DNA of 64,000 bases from Amycolatopsis sp. NBC_01488 (GCF_036227105.1 NZ_CP109434.1:2112001-2176000), one strand, 5' to 3'. Numbered from the stretch's first letter, positions 9,157 through 17,932 are shown. Notes: a model not told the origin generated them from the sequence alone. Program-made: numbers and translations.

Positions 9157-9963
9157 ATGCGCGTGCGGCGGCCCGCCGTCCTGCTGCTCACCCTCGCCGC
9201 GATCCTGCTGCTCGGCGCGGGCTTCGTCGTCTTCGCGACCCGGGAACCGCGGTCCGCGAACGCGTCCGCCCCGGACGCCGAGGTCATCGAAGCGGCACCG
9301 GTGTCGACGCCGGACCTGCCCGCGGTGTCCAGTCCCGCGGTCGGGGCGCTGTTCCTCGACGGGGCGCACTACTGCACGGCCAGCGTCGTCCACAGCGACC
9401 AGGGCGACGTGCTGCTGACCGCGGCCCACTGCATCCACGACGGCGAGGGCGGCGACTACCTCACCGGCGTCACCTTCGCGCCCGCCTACCACGACGGCGT
9501 CGCGCCGTTCGGGTTCTGGACGGTGTCGGACGAGCTCGTCGCGCCCGGCTGGAGCGCGTCGTCGGACCCGGACCTCGACGTCGGCTTCGCCACCGCCCAC
9601 CAGGTAGGGGCCACGAAGTCCCTGGAGAGCCTGGTCGGCGCGAACACCCTCGCGACCGGGACCGCGTTCGAGCAGGCCATCACGCTCACCGGCTACCCGG
9701 ACGACTCCGAGGTCCCGGCGGTCTGCCAGAACACGACCAGCCGGCAGGACACCTACCAGCTGAAGGTGGACTGCGTGGGCTTCCCGACGGGCACCAGCGG
9801 CGGCCCGTGGGTCGCCGCGCCGGACCCGAAGACCCGCCTCGGCACGGTCATCGGCGTGATCGGCGGCTTCGAGTCCGGCGGCGACGACCCGGACACGTCG
9901 TACTCGAGCTACTTCGACAAGGACGTCCAGGCCCTCTACCGCCAGACGACCGCCCGGGCATGA
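9157..9963 (+). CDS. Secreted trypsin-like serine protease (S1)
   Basis: The 268-residue protein has an N-terminal signal/anchor (LLLTLAAILLLGAGFVVFAT) and a chymotrypsin-fold domain with the catalytic triad visible: His in TAAHC, Asp in DPDLDVGFA and Ser in GTSGGPW. Extra cysteines suggest disulfides, fitting extracellular location. The following S4-domain gene is only 7 nt away, but a shared function is not obvious. Confidence 0.85.
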   Translation: MRVRRPAVLLLTLAAILLLGAGFVVFATREPRSANASAPDAEVIEAAPVSTPDLPAVSSPAVGALFLDGAHYCTASVVHSDQGDVLLTAAHCIHDGEGGDYLTGVTFAPAYHDGVAPFGFWTVSDELVAPGWSASSDPDLDVGFATAHQVGATKSLESLVGANTLATGTAFEQAITLTGYPDDSEVPAVCQNTTSRQDTYQLKVDCVGFPTGTSGGPWVAAPDPKTRLGTVIGVIGGFESGGDDPDTSYSSYFDKDVQALYRQTTARA

Positions 9964-9970
9964 TGCGCGT

Positions 9971-10195
9971 ATGAGCGATCCCGTCGACGTACCGATCACC
10001 GGCGAGCCGATCCGGCTCGGCCAGTTCCTCAAGCTGGCCGGCCTCGCCGAGGACGGCTCCCACGCGAAGGACCTGATCGACGCGGAGGAGGTCACCGTCA
10101 ACGGCGAGGTCGAGACCCGCCGCGGCCGCCAGCTGACCGACGGCGACGTCGTGGCGGTCGGCGCGGACCGCGGCAAGGTCGTCCTGGTGCACTAA
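9971..10195 (+). CDS. Small S4-domain RNA-binding protein
   Basis: The 74-residue protein consists almost only of an S4 RNA-binding domain (GEPIRLGQFLKLAGL, AEEVTVNGEVETRRGRQL, GDVVAV). This is the YaaA/RlbA-type stand-alone S4 group. Such proteins bind structured RNA, often rRNA or the ribosome. Its stop shares bases with the convergent oxidoreductase stop (CTAA at 10192-10195). Confidence 0.85.
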   Translation: MSDPVDVPITGEPIRLGQFLKLAGLAEDGSHAKDLIDAEEVTVNGEVETRRGRQLTDGDVVAVGADRGKVVLVH

Positions 10196-11133
10196 CCGAC
10201 GCTGGTCAGGGGCGGCAGCCCGATCGACGCGGCCAGCGCGTCCAGCTCGCGGCGCACCGGGCCGGGCAGCGGCACGCCCAGGGCCCGGCACTGCTCCAGG
10301 TGCTGGGCCTCGCGCCAGCCGGGGTAGCGGATCGGCGCGCCGCCGTCCCAGCCGAGCATGCTGCCGAACAGCGCGCTCGCGGCGCGGTAGAAGCCGTCGG
10401 CGCTGCGCAGCGTCGTCGGCGCGATGGCCAGCACCAGCAGGCCCGTGTCGTGCTCGTGGTCGGCGACGCCGGAGAGCACCCCGGCGAGCACCTCGACCAG
10501 CAGCGTCAGCCCGGCGGCTTCCTTGCCCGGCTTGTCCATGTCGAAGACGAACTCGGGGTACGCGCCTCCGGGCGCGGCCATGCCCAGCGGGTTCACCGGC
10601 TGGCCCGGCTCGCCGCCCGCGGCGAGCACCAGCCCGATCATCGCGTGCGGCAGCGCGCGGGCGGCGTGGTGCCCGGCCCGGCCGAACGGCCCGACCCCGC
10701 GCAGCGAAACGAGCCCGACGCCGAAGCGGCCGGCTCGCGTCACCGCCCGGTCCATCGCGTCGCCGACCGCCCAGAGCCCGGGCGCGCGGCGGTAGTCGAT
10801 CAGCGCGGCGGCCCCGCGGTCGGCGATCATCAGCGGCTCGGCGCGCGGCACGACGAGCCCGGATTCCAGCAGCGGCAGGTGGATCCGCGTCAGGTCGGCG
10901 ACCCCGGTGTCCGGCGAACCGGTCAGATCGCCGTGGCAGAGCGCTTCCGCGGCCATCCGGGCGCGGGCTTCGGGAAAGCCGTGCGCGGCGAAGACGTGTG
11001 CCACGAGGGTGACGAGCTCGTCGGCCCGCACGCGCGGCCAGGCCTGTTCCGGGATCGGGTTTTCGGGAGCTTTTTCTTCGAGGATGCCGGGTTCGGGGCG
11101 GGCGGAGCGGAAGGGACGCGGTCTGAGAGGCAC
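10192..11133 (-). CDS. Ldh_2 (YlbC/MDH2-type) family oxidoreductase, divergent member
   Basis: The protein resembles the malate/L-lactate/ureidoglycolate dehydrogenase family that uses NAD(P)H in a non-Rossmann fold: VRADELVTLVAHVFAAHGF at the N-terminus, an RGVGPFGRAGHHA segment in the substrate region, PVNPLGMAAP, and FDMDKPGKEAAG. The length (about 300-320 residues) is slightly short for the family. Start uncertain: GTG 11133, TTG 11151 and GTG 11031 are all open, and the family N-terminus begins nearest 11031. Substrate unknown; several family motifs are degenerate, so activity is not assured. Confidence 0.65.
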   Translation of the reverse strand: MPLRPRPFRSARPEPGILEEKAPENPIPEQAWPRVRADELVTLVAHVFAAHGFPEARARMAAEALCHGDLTGSPDTGVADLTRIHLPLLESGLVVPRAEPLMIADRGAAALIDYRRAPGLWAVGDAMDRAVTRAGRFGVGLVSLRGVGPFGRAGHHAARALPHAMIGLVLAAGGEPGQPVNPLGMAAPGGAYPEFVFDMDKPGKEAAGLTLLVEVLAGVLSGVADHEHDTGLLVLAIAPTTLRSADGFYRAASALFGSMLGWDGGAPIRYPGWREAQHLEQCRALGVPLPGPVRRELDALAASIGLPPLTSVG

Positions 11134-11235
11134 TTCCCCGACACTGCCCAAGTGCGGGTTCGGGCGTCAACGAGGTTGGCCCGGTCCTAACCGACCGTGT
11201 GATCGGGACCGCCGAAGAGTCGTACCCTGGGCGGC

Positions 11236-11517
11236 ATGTGCCGAAACATCACCACCCTCCGGGGGCTCCAGCCGGCCGCGACGGGCGAGGAGATCGAGGC
11301 CGCGGCCCGCCAGTACGTCCGCAAGGTGACCGGCGTGCAGTCGCTGTCGGACGCCACGCGCGAGCCGTTCGAAGCCGCCGTCGCCGAGATCACGGAGATC
11401 ACCGCGCGGCTGCTGGAGCAGCTGCCCGAGCGCCGTCAGCCGCCGGCGACGATCCCGCCGTTGCGCCGTCCCGAGGTCAAGGCGCGGATCGCGGCCCAGG
11501 CGCTGAAGCGTCCCTGA
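11236..11517 (+). CDS. DUF2277 family protein
   Basis: The 93-residue protein begins MCRNITTLRGLQPAATGEEI, the signature of DUF2277, a small conserved bacterial family of unknown function. Family members share this CRNI opening and a helical body of this length. It ends 2 nt from the convergent VOC gene stop. Confidence 0.8.
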   Translation: MCRNITTLRGLQPAATGEEIEAAARQYVRKVTGVQSLSDATREPFEAAVAEITEITARLLEQLPERRQPPATIPPLRRPEVKARIAAQALKRP

Positions 11518-11518
11518 G

Positions 11519-11902
11519 CTACTTCACGCGGCTGTAGAGCCGGATCTCGGTGCCGTCGGGGTCGGCGACCCGACCATCCAGCCGGTGCTCGCCTCGACGA
11601 GCGGCGGGTGCTCGACGCCGAGCTCGTCCAGGCGCGCGATCCACGCGTCGGCGGCGGCCCCGGTCGGCGAGCGCGAAGCAGACGGGGTCGAACCCGGCGA
11701 GGCCGGCGGCGGCTTTCTCCTGCACGCGCAGGGCGATCGGCGCGCCGCCGACGCTGCCGGCGACACCGCGCACGACGCCGTCGTCGTCCGTGAACTCCCG
11801 CTCGACCTCCAGCCCCAGCACTCGTTCGTACCACTCGCGGCTGCGCGCGAGGTCGCGCACGGGGAGCTTGACGTGGTGGAAGCCTTCGATCTGCGCGCTC
11901 AT
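11519..11902 (-). CDS. VOC/glyoxalase-fold protein with an out-of-frame middle segment
   Basis: The 127-codon frame begins as a good VOC protein (FHHVKLPVRDLARSREWYER, then FDPVCFALAD) and ends as one (VADPDGTEIRLYSRVK). The roughly 30 codons between are arginine-rich nonsense. The +1 frame across the same bases reads AAADAWIARLDELGVEHPP and STGWMVG, exactly the missing family sequence. One extra base in the G4 run (plus-strand cccc 11658-11661) and one missing base in the G3 run (ccc 11569-11571) explain it. Either the gene carries two compensating frameshifts or the assembly has two homopolymer errors. If real, the second half of the metal/ligand site is scrambled. Confidence 0.75.
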   Translation of the reverse strand: MSAQIEGFHHVKLPVRDLARSREWYERVLGLEVEREFTDDDGVVRGVAGSVGGAPIALRVQEKAAAGLAGFDPVCFALADRGRRRRVDRAPGRARRRAPAARRGEHRLDGRVADPDGTEIRLYSRVK

Positions 11903-11961
11903 CGGCGATCCCTCCCGGAAATCCGTGTCCGCCGATTCTGCCGTCTCGATAGGGTGCGTCC

Positions 11962-12801
11962 ATGGGTGGACAGGCTTTGGTGCTGGGCGGTGGCGGGGTC
12001 GCCGGGATCGCGTGGACGACGGGGTTGCTGGTGGGGCTGGCCGAGCACGGCCAGGACCTGACGGGCGCGGACCTGCTGGTCGGGACGTCGGCGGGAGCGG
12101 CCGTCGCGGCCCAGGTGAGCAGCGGGCTGCCGTTGGCGGAGCTGTTCGCGCGCCAGGCGGACCCGGCGCGGCAGGCTCCGGAGATCCCCGCCGTGATCGA
12201 CTTCGAGAAGTTCGCGGCCGACTTCGGCGGCGCGGTCACCGGCTCGGCGTCACCGGCCGAGGTCCGGCGCGCGGTGGGCCGGCTCGCGCTGGCGGCCGAG
12301 ACGGTGTCCGAAGCGGACCGCCGCGCGGTGATCGAGGCGCGGCTGCCGGTGCACGACTGGCCGGAGCAGCGCCTGGTGATCGTGGCGGTCGACGCGGAGA
12401 CGGGCGAACCGCGCCGCTTCGACCGCACGTCCGGGGTTTCCTTGGTCGACGCGGTGGCGGCGAGCTGCGCGGTCCCGGGCATCTGGCCGGCGGTGACGAT
12501 CGACGGCCGCCGCTACGTCGACGGCGGCGTCCGCTCCGGCGAGAACGCCGACTACGCGACGGGCCACACCCGCGTCGCGGTCGTTTCGCCGATGGGCGTG
12601 GACACGCCGTTGCCGATGGAGAAGCCGCTCCTGGCGGTGCTGGACGGCCTGCGCGCAGCGGGCGCGGAGGTCACGCTGATCACCCCGGACGAGGCGTCGG
12701 TGGCGGCGATCGGCGAGAACCCGCTGGACCCGTCGACCCGGACCCCGGCCGCGAAGGCCGGCCGCGCCCAGGGCGACGCGCTCACCCTCAGCTGGACCTA
12801 G
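11962..12801 (+). CDS. Patatin-like phospholipase/lipid hydrolase
   Basis: The 279-residue protein has the patatin signature: oxyanion loop GGGGVAG at about 9-15, nucleophile elbow GTSAG, and catalytic-dyad Asp in DGGV. No signal peptide. Patatins hydrolyse acyl esters of phospholipids or other lipids with a Ser/Asp dyad. It stands alone, 48 nt upstream of tRNA-Ser. Confidence 0.88.
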   Translation: MGGQALVLGGGGVAGIAWTTGLLVGLAEHGQDLTGADLLVGTSAGAAVAAQVSSGLPLAELFARQADPARQAPEIPAVIDFEKFAADFGGAVTGSASPAEVRRAVGRLALAAETVSEADRRAVIEARLPVHDWPEQRLVIVAVDAETGEPRRFDRTSGVSLVDAVAASCAVPGIWPAVTIDGRRYVDGGVRSGENADYATGHTRVAVVSPMGVDTPLPMEKPLLAVLDGLRAAGAEVTLITPDEASVAAIGENPLDPSTRTPAAKAGRAQGDALTLSWT

Positions 12802-12849
12802 CCACGGCTCAGGTCGCGCCGAAGCCCGTCGGCTACCCTCGTGGGGCGA

Positions 12850-12936
12850 GGTAGCGTGTCCGAGCGGCCGAAGGAACATGTCTTGAAAACATGCGAGGGG
12901 GCAACCTCTCCGTGGGTTCGAATCCCACCGCTACCG
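12850..12936 (+). tRNA. tRNA-Ser (anticodon UGA)
   Basis: The 87-nt class II tRNA has acceptor stem ggtagcg pairing with cgctacc and discriminator G at 12936. The anticodon stem-loop is catgt-cttgaaa-acatg with anticodon TGA. A long variable arm (gaggggcaacctc) and the T-loop gggttcgaatccc follow. No CCA is encoded. No integrase or att-like duplication is seen next to it. Confidence 0.95.
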
Positions 12937-12972
12937 CTCTTGGCCCCGGGCGCGGAGTAGCCGTGCCCGGGC

Positions 12973-13446
12973 TCAGCCCTCCACCTCGGACAAGTGGCCC
13001 AGCACCCGGTCGAAGGCACCGGCGATCGTCGCCTGCTCCTCGGGGCTCAGCAGGTCGATGAGGTGCTCGCGCACCCCTTCCACGTGCGTCGGCGCCGCCT
13101 TTTCCAGCAGCGCCTCGCCGTTCTCCGTCAGCTCCGTGATGACGCCGCGCTTGTCCTCCGGGTCGCGCACGCGCCGGACCATGCCCGTGTCCTCGAGCCG
13201 GCCGACCTGGTGGGACAGCCGGCTCTTCGTGGACCCCATCAGCACCGCCAGCTCCGACATGCGCATCCGGTGGCCGTCCTGCATCTCCAGGCAGACGAGC
13301 ACTTCGTAGTCGGTCAGCGACACGTCGTGCCGGTCGGTCAGCTCGCGGTGCAGCCGCTGCCGCAGTCGGAGGGTCGCCACGATGTAGGAGCGCCACGCCG
13401 CCATCTCGGCTTCGTTCAACCAACGCACAGGCCGCTCCTCGGTCAT
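12973..13446 (-). CDS. MarR-family transcriptional regulator
   Basis: The 157-residue protein has the MarR winged helix: LTDYEVLVCLEMQ, MRMSELAVLMGSTKSRLSHQ as recognition helix, and the DPEDKRGVITELTENG wing. ATG 13446 gives a normal MarR N-terminus; the frame is open for over 300 nt further upstream but reads as non-protein-like sequence. A 14-bp palindrome lies just upstream of the start and could be its own operator. Ligand and other targets unknown. Confidence 0.88.
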   Translation of the reverse strand: MTEERPVRWLNEAEMAAWRSYIVATLRLRQRLHRELTDRHDVSLTDYEVLVCLEMQDGHRMRMSELAVLMGSTKSRLSHQVGRLEDTGMVRRVRDPEDKRGVITELTENGEALLEKAAPTHVEGVREHLIDLLSPEEQATIAGAFDRVLGHLSEVEG

Positions 13447-13471
13447 AAGGCAGCGTAGAACGCTGATCAAG

Positions 13472-13485
13472 GGACCGCACGGTCC
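13472..13485. promoter_or_regulatory. Candidate MarR operator palindrome
   Basis: Perfect palindrome GGACCG-CA-CGGTCC, 25 bp upstream of the MarR start codon. Position and symmetry fit autoregulation. Assignment is inference; no second copy was seen next to a target gene. Confidence 0.35.
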
Positions 13486-14056
13486 GAGTCTGAACTGCGT
13501 GCCGGTAAAAATGCCGTCGCAACATCGCCCGAAGGTGGGGTTACGAAAAGGTTGAGACTCGGCCGGAAAAGGCGCATTCTGCTTGTCGGCGGATGGTCGG
13601 CCAGGGTATGGCGCGGCGACGGTGACGTGCCGGCCCGGCTCCCCGCCGGGAGAGGTCAGGTGGTTGCGTGGCGGGTGATTCTCGCGGTTGACCGCCAGCT
13701 GTGTCCCCGCGACCGGAACGGCACAAGAACGGGCCGGGCGCGATTGCGAACAGCACTCACACGCGGGCTTCCATGCGTTCACGCATACGGCGTCGATCGG
13801 GCCTGTATCGGGTCACGACCTCGGCAGTCGTGACGACAGCGCCTGAACGCCGGCCCCGGTCGCGGCCAACCGCTCGACCAAAGACACAACCTCGGTACAG
13901 AGCCTGGGTGTGGCCGCCAGCGCGACGGCCGCGCCCAGGCTCGTTACCAAGTCGGCCAAAGCAGGCCGACCCCCGAGCGACACTCGACCGTCGCTCCGAG
14001 GCCATGGCCGTGGCTGCGGTCGGCTTGGTAACAATCGGCGCAGTACGATCTGCGTC
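13486..14056. other. Long divergent intergenic region between marR and the zinc protease gene
   Basis: About 570 bp with no convincing gene: the short frames here lack ribosome-binding sites and family features. A 9-bp inverted repeat (gttaccaag at 13943-13951, cttggtaac at 14024-14032) lies just before the downstream protease start and could be an operator or an RNA stem. Otherwise nothing recognisable. Confidence 0.4.
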
Positions 14057-14992
14057 GTGAGATTCGACGACGATGCCGGCCTGGACGCCTCCGAAGTCCA
14101 GGACCTGCGCGGAAGCGGTGGAGGCGGCGGCGGGATCGGCGGCCGCATGGCGCTCGGCGGCGGCGGACTCGGCGTCGTCGGCCTGATCATCTACTTCGTG
14201 CTCTCCCAGCTCGGCGGGGTGAGCGTCGGCGGCGGCAGCGGGAGCGGCCTGAGCGGCGGCCTCGGCAGCGTCGGCTCCGGCCAGCAGGTCGACAACACGA
14301 AGCTCGCCAGCGAGTGCAAGACCGGCGCGGACGCCAACAAGAACCACGACTGCGCGATCGTCGCGATCGTCAACTCCGTCCAGGACTACTGGACGCAGCA
14401 GTTCGCGCGCTCCGGCTCGACCTACCGGAAGGCGCCGACGAACTTCTTCAACGGCGGCGTGCGCACCGGCTGCGGCAGCGCCACCTCCGACACGGGCCCG
14501 TTCTACTGCCCGGCCGACTCCAAGGTCTACATCGACCTTTCCTTCTTCGACGAGCTGAAGACCCGCTTCGGCGCGCAGGGCGGCCTCTTCACCGAGGCGT
14601 ACGTCCTCGCGCACGAGTACGGGCACCACGTGCAGAACCTGCTCGGCACGTCGAAGAAGGGCACCGGCACCGGCCCGACGTCCGGTTCGGTGCGCCTCGA
14701 GCTGCAGGCCGACTGCTACGCCGGCGTCTGGGGCAACCACGCCTCGACGACGCCGACCGAGAGCGGCAAGCCGCTGATCACCGACGTCACCCAGGACGAC
14801 ATCAACTCCGCGCTGGACACCGCGTCCCGCATCGGCGACGACTACATCCAGCAGAAGCTCGGCGGCGGCCAGGTCGACCGCTCGAAGTTCACGCACGGCA
14901 CGTCCGCGCAGCGCGAGAAGTGGTTCACCACCGGCTTCCAGACCGGCGACCCGGCCCGCTGCGACACCTTCGGTACCAGCAACCTGGGCTGA
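14057..14992 (+). CDS. YpfJ/KPN_02809-family neutral zinc metallopeptidase
   Basis: The 311-residue protein starts at GTG 14057 (sequence VRFDDDAGLDASEVQDLRG). A glycine-rich N-terminal segment and one TM helix (about residues 37-55) precede the peptidase domain, which has zinc motif HEYGHH starting at His186 and a downstream ELQADCYAGVW segment. This matches the putative neutral zinc metallopeptidase family PF04228. It should be membrane-anchored with the catalytic domain outside. Substrates of the family are unknown. Confidence 0.88.
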   Translation: MRFDDDAGLDASEVQDLRGSGGGGGGIGGRMALGGGGLGVVGLIIYFVLSQLGGVSVGGGSGSGLSGGLGSVGSGQQVDNTKLASECKTGADANKNHDCAIVAIVNSVQDYWTQQFARSGSTYRKAPTNFFNGGVRTGCGSATSDTGPFYCPADSKVYIDLSFFDELKTRFGAQGGLFTEAYVLAHEYGHHVQNLLGTSKKGTGTGPTSGSVRLELQADCYAGVWGNHASTTPTESGKPLITDVTQDDINSALDTASRIGDDYIQQKLGGGQVDRSKFTHGTSAQREKWFTTGFQTGDPARCDTFGTSNLG

Positions 14993-15070
14993 GCTCACCT
15001 TCGTTCCGAATGAGAAGATCGTCAATGCGTCATTCGGCAGGAACTCGGACCGCCGGTATACAGTCGACAC

Positions 15071-16048
15071 ATGTACGCGATCACCATCCGTGAACCAGGT
15101 GACCCGGACGTTCTCGAGTGGACGGAGGTCGCGGATCCGCGTCCCGGCCCCGGTGAGGTACTGCTGGACGTCGCGGCGAGCGCGGTGAACCGGGCGGACC
15201 TCCTGCAACGCCAGGGCCACTACCCACCGCCGCCCGGCGCCAGCGAAACGATCGGCCTGGAGTGCTCCGGCACGATCGCCGAACTCGGGGAAGGTGTCGA
15301 AGGCTGGAACGTCGGCGACGAGGTCTGCGCGCTGCTCGCGGGCGGCGGCTACGCGGAGAAGGCGGTCGTCCCGGCCGGGCAGCTGCTGCCGGTGCCTGCC
15401 GAGATCGACCTGATCACCGCGGCCGGGCTGCCCGAGGTGGCGTGCACGGTGTGGGCGAACGTCGTGATGCACGCGAAGCTCGCCGAGGGCGAGGTGCTGC
15501 TGGTCCACGGCGGCGCCGGCGGCATCGGCACGCACGCCATCCAGGTCGGCAAGGCATTGGGCGCGACCGTCGCCGTCACCGCCGGTTCGGCCGAGCGGCT
15601 CGACCGCTGCCGCCAGCTCGGCGCCGACCTCGCGATCAACTACAAGGAAGAGGACTTCGTCGAGGTCCTCAAGAAGGAGACGGGCGGCGCGAACGTCATC
15701 CTCGACAACATGGGCGCGTCCTACCTCGGCCGCAACGTCGACGCGCTGGCGCCCGACGGCCGGCTGGTGATCATCGGCATGCAGGGCGGGGTGAAGGGCG
15801 AGCTGAACGTCGGCACGTTGCTCGGCAAACGGGCTTCGGTGTTCGCGGCGGGCCTGCGCTTCCGGCCGCTGGACCAGAAGGCGGCGATCGTCGCCGACGT
15901 CCGCGAACGGCTGTGGCCGCTGGTTTCCGACGGCCTCGTCAAGCCGATCATCGGCCAGGTCGTGCCGATGGCCGAAGCCGCGACCGCGCACCGGATCCTG
16001 GAAGAGGGCAGCGTCTTCGGCAAGGTGCTGCTGGCCGCGAAGTCTTAG
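15071..16048 (+). CDS. NAD(P)H:quinone oxidoreductase, PIG3-like zinc-independent MDR
   Basis: The 325-residue medium-chain reductase has the quinone oxidoreductase N-terminal signature (SAVNRADLLQRQGHYPPPPG) and the nucleotide-binding motif GGAGGIGTHAIQ. The catalytic zinc ligands of alcohol dehydrogenases are absent. Its stop overlaps the convergent aminotransferase-fold gene. The pair corresponds to Rv3777-Rv3778c next to the mycobacterial arabinogalactan region, so the linkage is conserved. Confidence 0.88.
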   Translation: MYAITIREPGDPDVLEWTEVADPRPGPGEVLLDVAASAVNRADLLQRQGHYPPPPGASETIGLECSGTIAELGEGVEGWNVGDEVCALLAGGGYAEKAVVPAGQLLPVPAEIDLITAAGLPEVACTVWANVVMHAKLAEGEVLLVHGGAGGIGTHAIQVGKALGATVAVTAGSAERLDRCRQLGADLAINYKEEDFVEVLKKETGGANVILDNMGASYLGRNVDALAPDGRLVIIGMQGGVKGELNVGTLLGKRASVFAAGLRFRPLDQKAAIVADVRERLWPLVSDGLVKPIIGQVVPMAEAATAHRILEEGSVFGKVLLAAKS

Positions 16049-17244
16049 CGGAGTTCTTCGAGGACCCGCACGAGCTGGTTGATCTCGAATACGTTGGAGT
16101 AGTGGGCGAGCCCGATCCGCACGGCGCCGCCCACTTCGCCGACGCCCAGTGACGCGAAGACACCGGCCGCGCCGTCATCGGCGAAGGCGCACAACCCCTG
16201 CGAAGCCAAGTACTCGGCGACCTCGGGCGATTTCTTGCCGGCGACCGCGAAAGCCAGCGCCGGGATGCGGCGCATCGCGTTGCCGATGACCATGATGTGC
16301 CGCAGCGACAGCAGATCCGTCGACAGCTGCGCGAGCAGCCCGGCGTGGTACGACTTGGCCGAGCCGAGCGAGGTGACCAGCCGCTCGCGGCGCGAACCGG
16401 TGGCTGCGTCGTCGAGGCCGGCGAGGTAGTCGATCGACGCGATCAGCCCGGCCAGCAGCGGGTAGGCGTGCGGGCCGAGTTCGAGGCGGGCGGCACCGCG
16501 CGCCATCGGGTCGAGCGAGACCGACGGGATCCGCTCGATCAGCTCGGGGTCGCGGAAGACGAGCGCCCCCACCGAAGGACCGCCCCACGCCTGTGCGGAC
16601 ACGACCATGACGTCGGCGCCCAGTGCGTTGATGTCGAGCGGCAGGAACGGCGCGGCGTAGGTGGCGTCGACGACGACGAGCGCGCCGACCCGCTTGGCGA
16701 ACTCGATGATCGTCGGGACGTCCGGCCGGGTGCCGACGGACCCGGACGCGAGGGTGACGGCGACGGCCTTGGTGCGCGCCGACACGAGCTGCTCGTACTG
16801 CCACGCGGGCAGTTCGCACGTCTCGATGTCGATCTCGCCCCACCGCACGACGGCACCGACGCGCTTCGCGGCGCGCTGCCACGGCGCGAGGTTGGCCTGT
16901 TCGTCGAGCCTCGAGACGACGACTTCGTCGCCGATCGTCCAGCGCTCGGCGAGCGCGTCGCAGAGGCGGCGCAGCAGCACCGGCGCGCTCGGCCCGAGCA
17001 CGACGGCGGCCGGATCGGCCCCGACCAGGTCGGCCACGGCCCGGCGGGCCGCGGTCACGATGCTTTCCGCGCGCTGTGAGGCCGGAAACGCTCCACCCGG
17101 CCCGGACACCGGGGCGCGCATCGCCGTCGAAACGGCCGAAGCGACCTGTTCCGGGACCAGCATTCCGGCGGCGCCGTCGAAGTGAATCCAGCCGTCACCC
17201 AGCGCGGGAAAGAGCCCACGGATACGAGCGACGTCGAACGCCAT
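16045..17244 (-). CDS. Cysteine desulfurase-like class-V aminotransferase-fold protein (Rv3778c-like)
   Basis: I place the start at ATG 17244 (MAFDVARIRGLFPALGDGWI), giving 399 residues. It has the PLP type I fold of the NifS/SufS group (HFDGAAG, ADPAAVVLGPS, VVVDATYAAPF). Where a desulfurase has the PLP lysine (typically SxHK), this protein reads SAQAWGGPS, so the Schiff-base lysine appears to be missing. That suggests a non-catalytic or altered enzyme. It matches Rv3778c of M. tuberculosis by neighbourhood and type. Confidence 0.75.
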   Translation of the reverse strand: MAFDVARIRGLFPALGDGWIHFDGAAGMLVPEQVASAVSTAMRAPVSGPGGAFPASQRAESIVTAARRAVADLVGADPAAVVLGPSAPVLLRRLCDALAERWTIGDEVVVSRLDEQANLAPWQRAAKRVGAVVRWGEIDIETCELPAWQYEQLVSARTKAVAVTLASGSVGTRPDVPTIIEFAKRVGALVVVDATYAAPFLPLDINALGADVMVVSAQAWGGPSVGALVFRDPELIERIPSVSLDPMARGAARLELGPHAYPLLAGLIASIDYLAGLDDAATGSRRERLVTSLGSAKSYHAGLLAQLSTDLLSLRHIMVIGNAMRRIPALAFAVAGKKSPEVAEYLASQGLCAFADDGAAGVFASLGVGEVGGAVRIGLAHYSNVFEINQLVRVLEELR

Positions 17245-17378
17245 GGGGACACCGTACGGACGTGCGGTTTCGCCGTGCGCCCGGGGTTGGGTGGAGAGCC
17301 ACCGGGAACCCGGATAGCGGCTACGCTCGGAGACGGACACCCCGCGTGTGTCGCGGAGCGTGGCGAACGCAAGCCAGG

Positions 17379-17930
17379 ATGGAGCACATGACCGAGCCGA
17401 ACTTCACAGCGGGTGACCCCGACCAGGAATCTTCACCCCACGTGGTGGTAGTCGGACAGGACGGCTCCCCTCTCGAGGGCGCGGAGCAAGCCGAGGCGGT
17501 GGGCGAGCTCATCGAAGAGCCGGCCAAGGTGATGCGCATCGGCACGATGATCAAGCAGCTCCTGGAGGAGGTCCGCGCGGCCCCGCTGGACGACGCGTCC
17601 CGCACCCGGGTCCGCGAGATCCACCAGACCTCGGTGAAGGAGCTGGCGGCATCGCTGGCACCGGAGCTGCAGGAGGAGCTGGAGCGCCTGGTCCGTCCGT
17701 TCACGGACGACTCGACGCCGTCGGACGCCGAGCTGCGGATCGCGCAGGCTCAGCTGGTCGGCTGGCTGGAGGGGCTGTTCAGCGGAATCCAGACGGCGCT
17801 GTTCGCCCAGCAGATGGCGGCGCGGGTACAGCTCGAGCAGATGCGGCGCGGGTTGCCTGCGGGGCCTTCGGCCGGTGGTGGGCATGAGCCGCACGGGCCG
17901 GGGATCTCCGGGACGGGCCAGTACCTCTGA
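17379..17930 (+). CDS. bpa: Bacterial proteasome activator Bpa (Rv3780/DUF2587)
   Basis: The 183-residue protein contains the highly conserved Bpa core (EEPAKVMRIGTMIKQLLEEV, SDAELRIAQAQLVGWLEGLF, IQTALFAQQMAAR) and ends in GQYL, the tail that docks on the 20S proteasome and opens its gate. Bpa forms a ring that feeds unfolded proteins to the proteasome without ATP. ATG 17379 or ATG 17388 may be the start. It implies a proteasome elsewhere in the genome. Its place beside the Rv3777/Rv3778c homologues matches mycobacteria. Confidence 0.93.
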   Translation: MEHMTEPNFTAGDPDQESSPHVVVVGQDGSPLEGAEQAEAVGELIEEPAKVMRIGTMIKQLLEEVRAAPLDDASRTRVREIHQTSVKELAASLAPELQEELERLVRPFTDDSTPSDAELRIAQAQLVGWLEGLFSGIQTALFAQQMAARVQLEQMRRGLPAGPSAGGGHEPHGPGISGTGQYL

Positions 17931-17932
17931 CG

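Noticed and set aside
12850..12936. tRNA-Ser as an integration site of a genomic island
   Set aside because: No integrase gene, direct repeat of the tRNA 3' end or other mobile-element gene was found near it.
13552..14056. Several 60-120 codon frames between marR and the zinc protease gene
   Set aside because: Arginine-rich shadows without ribosome-binding sites or family features; treated as intergenic.
13757..15991. A 744-codon minus-strand frame over the protease and quinone oxidoreductase genes
   Set aside because: It is antisense to two well-supported genes and has no recognisable domain or start signal.
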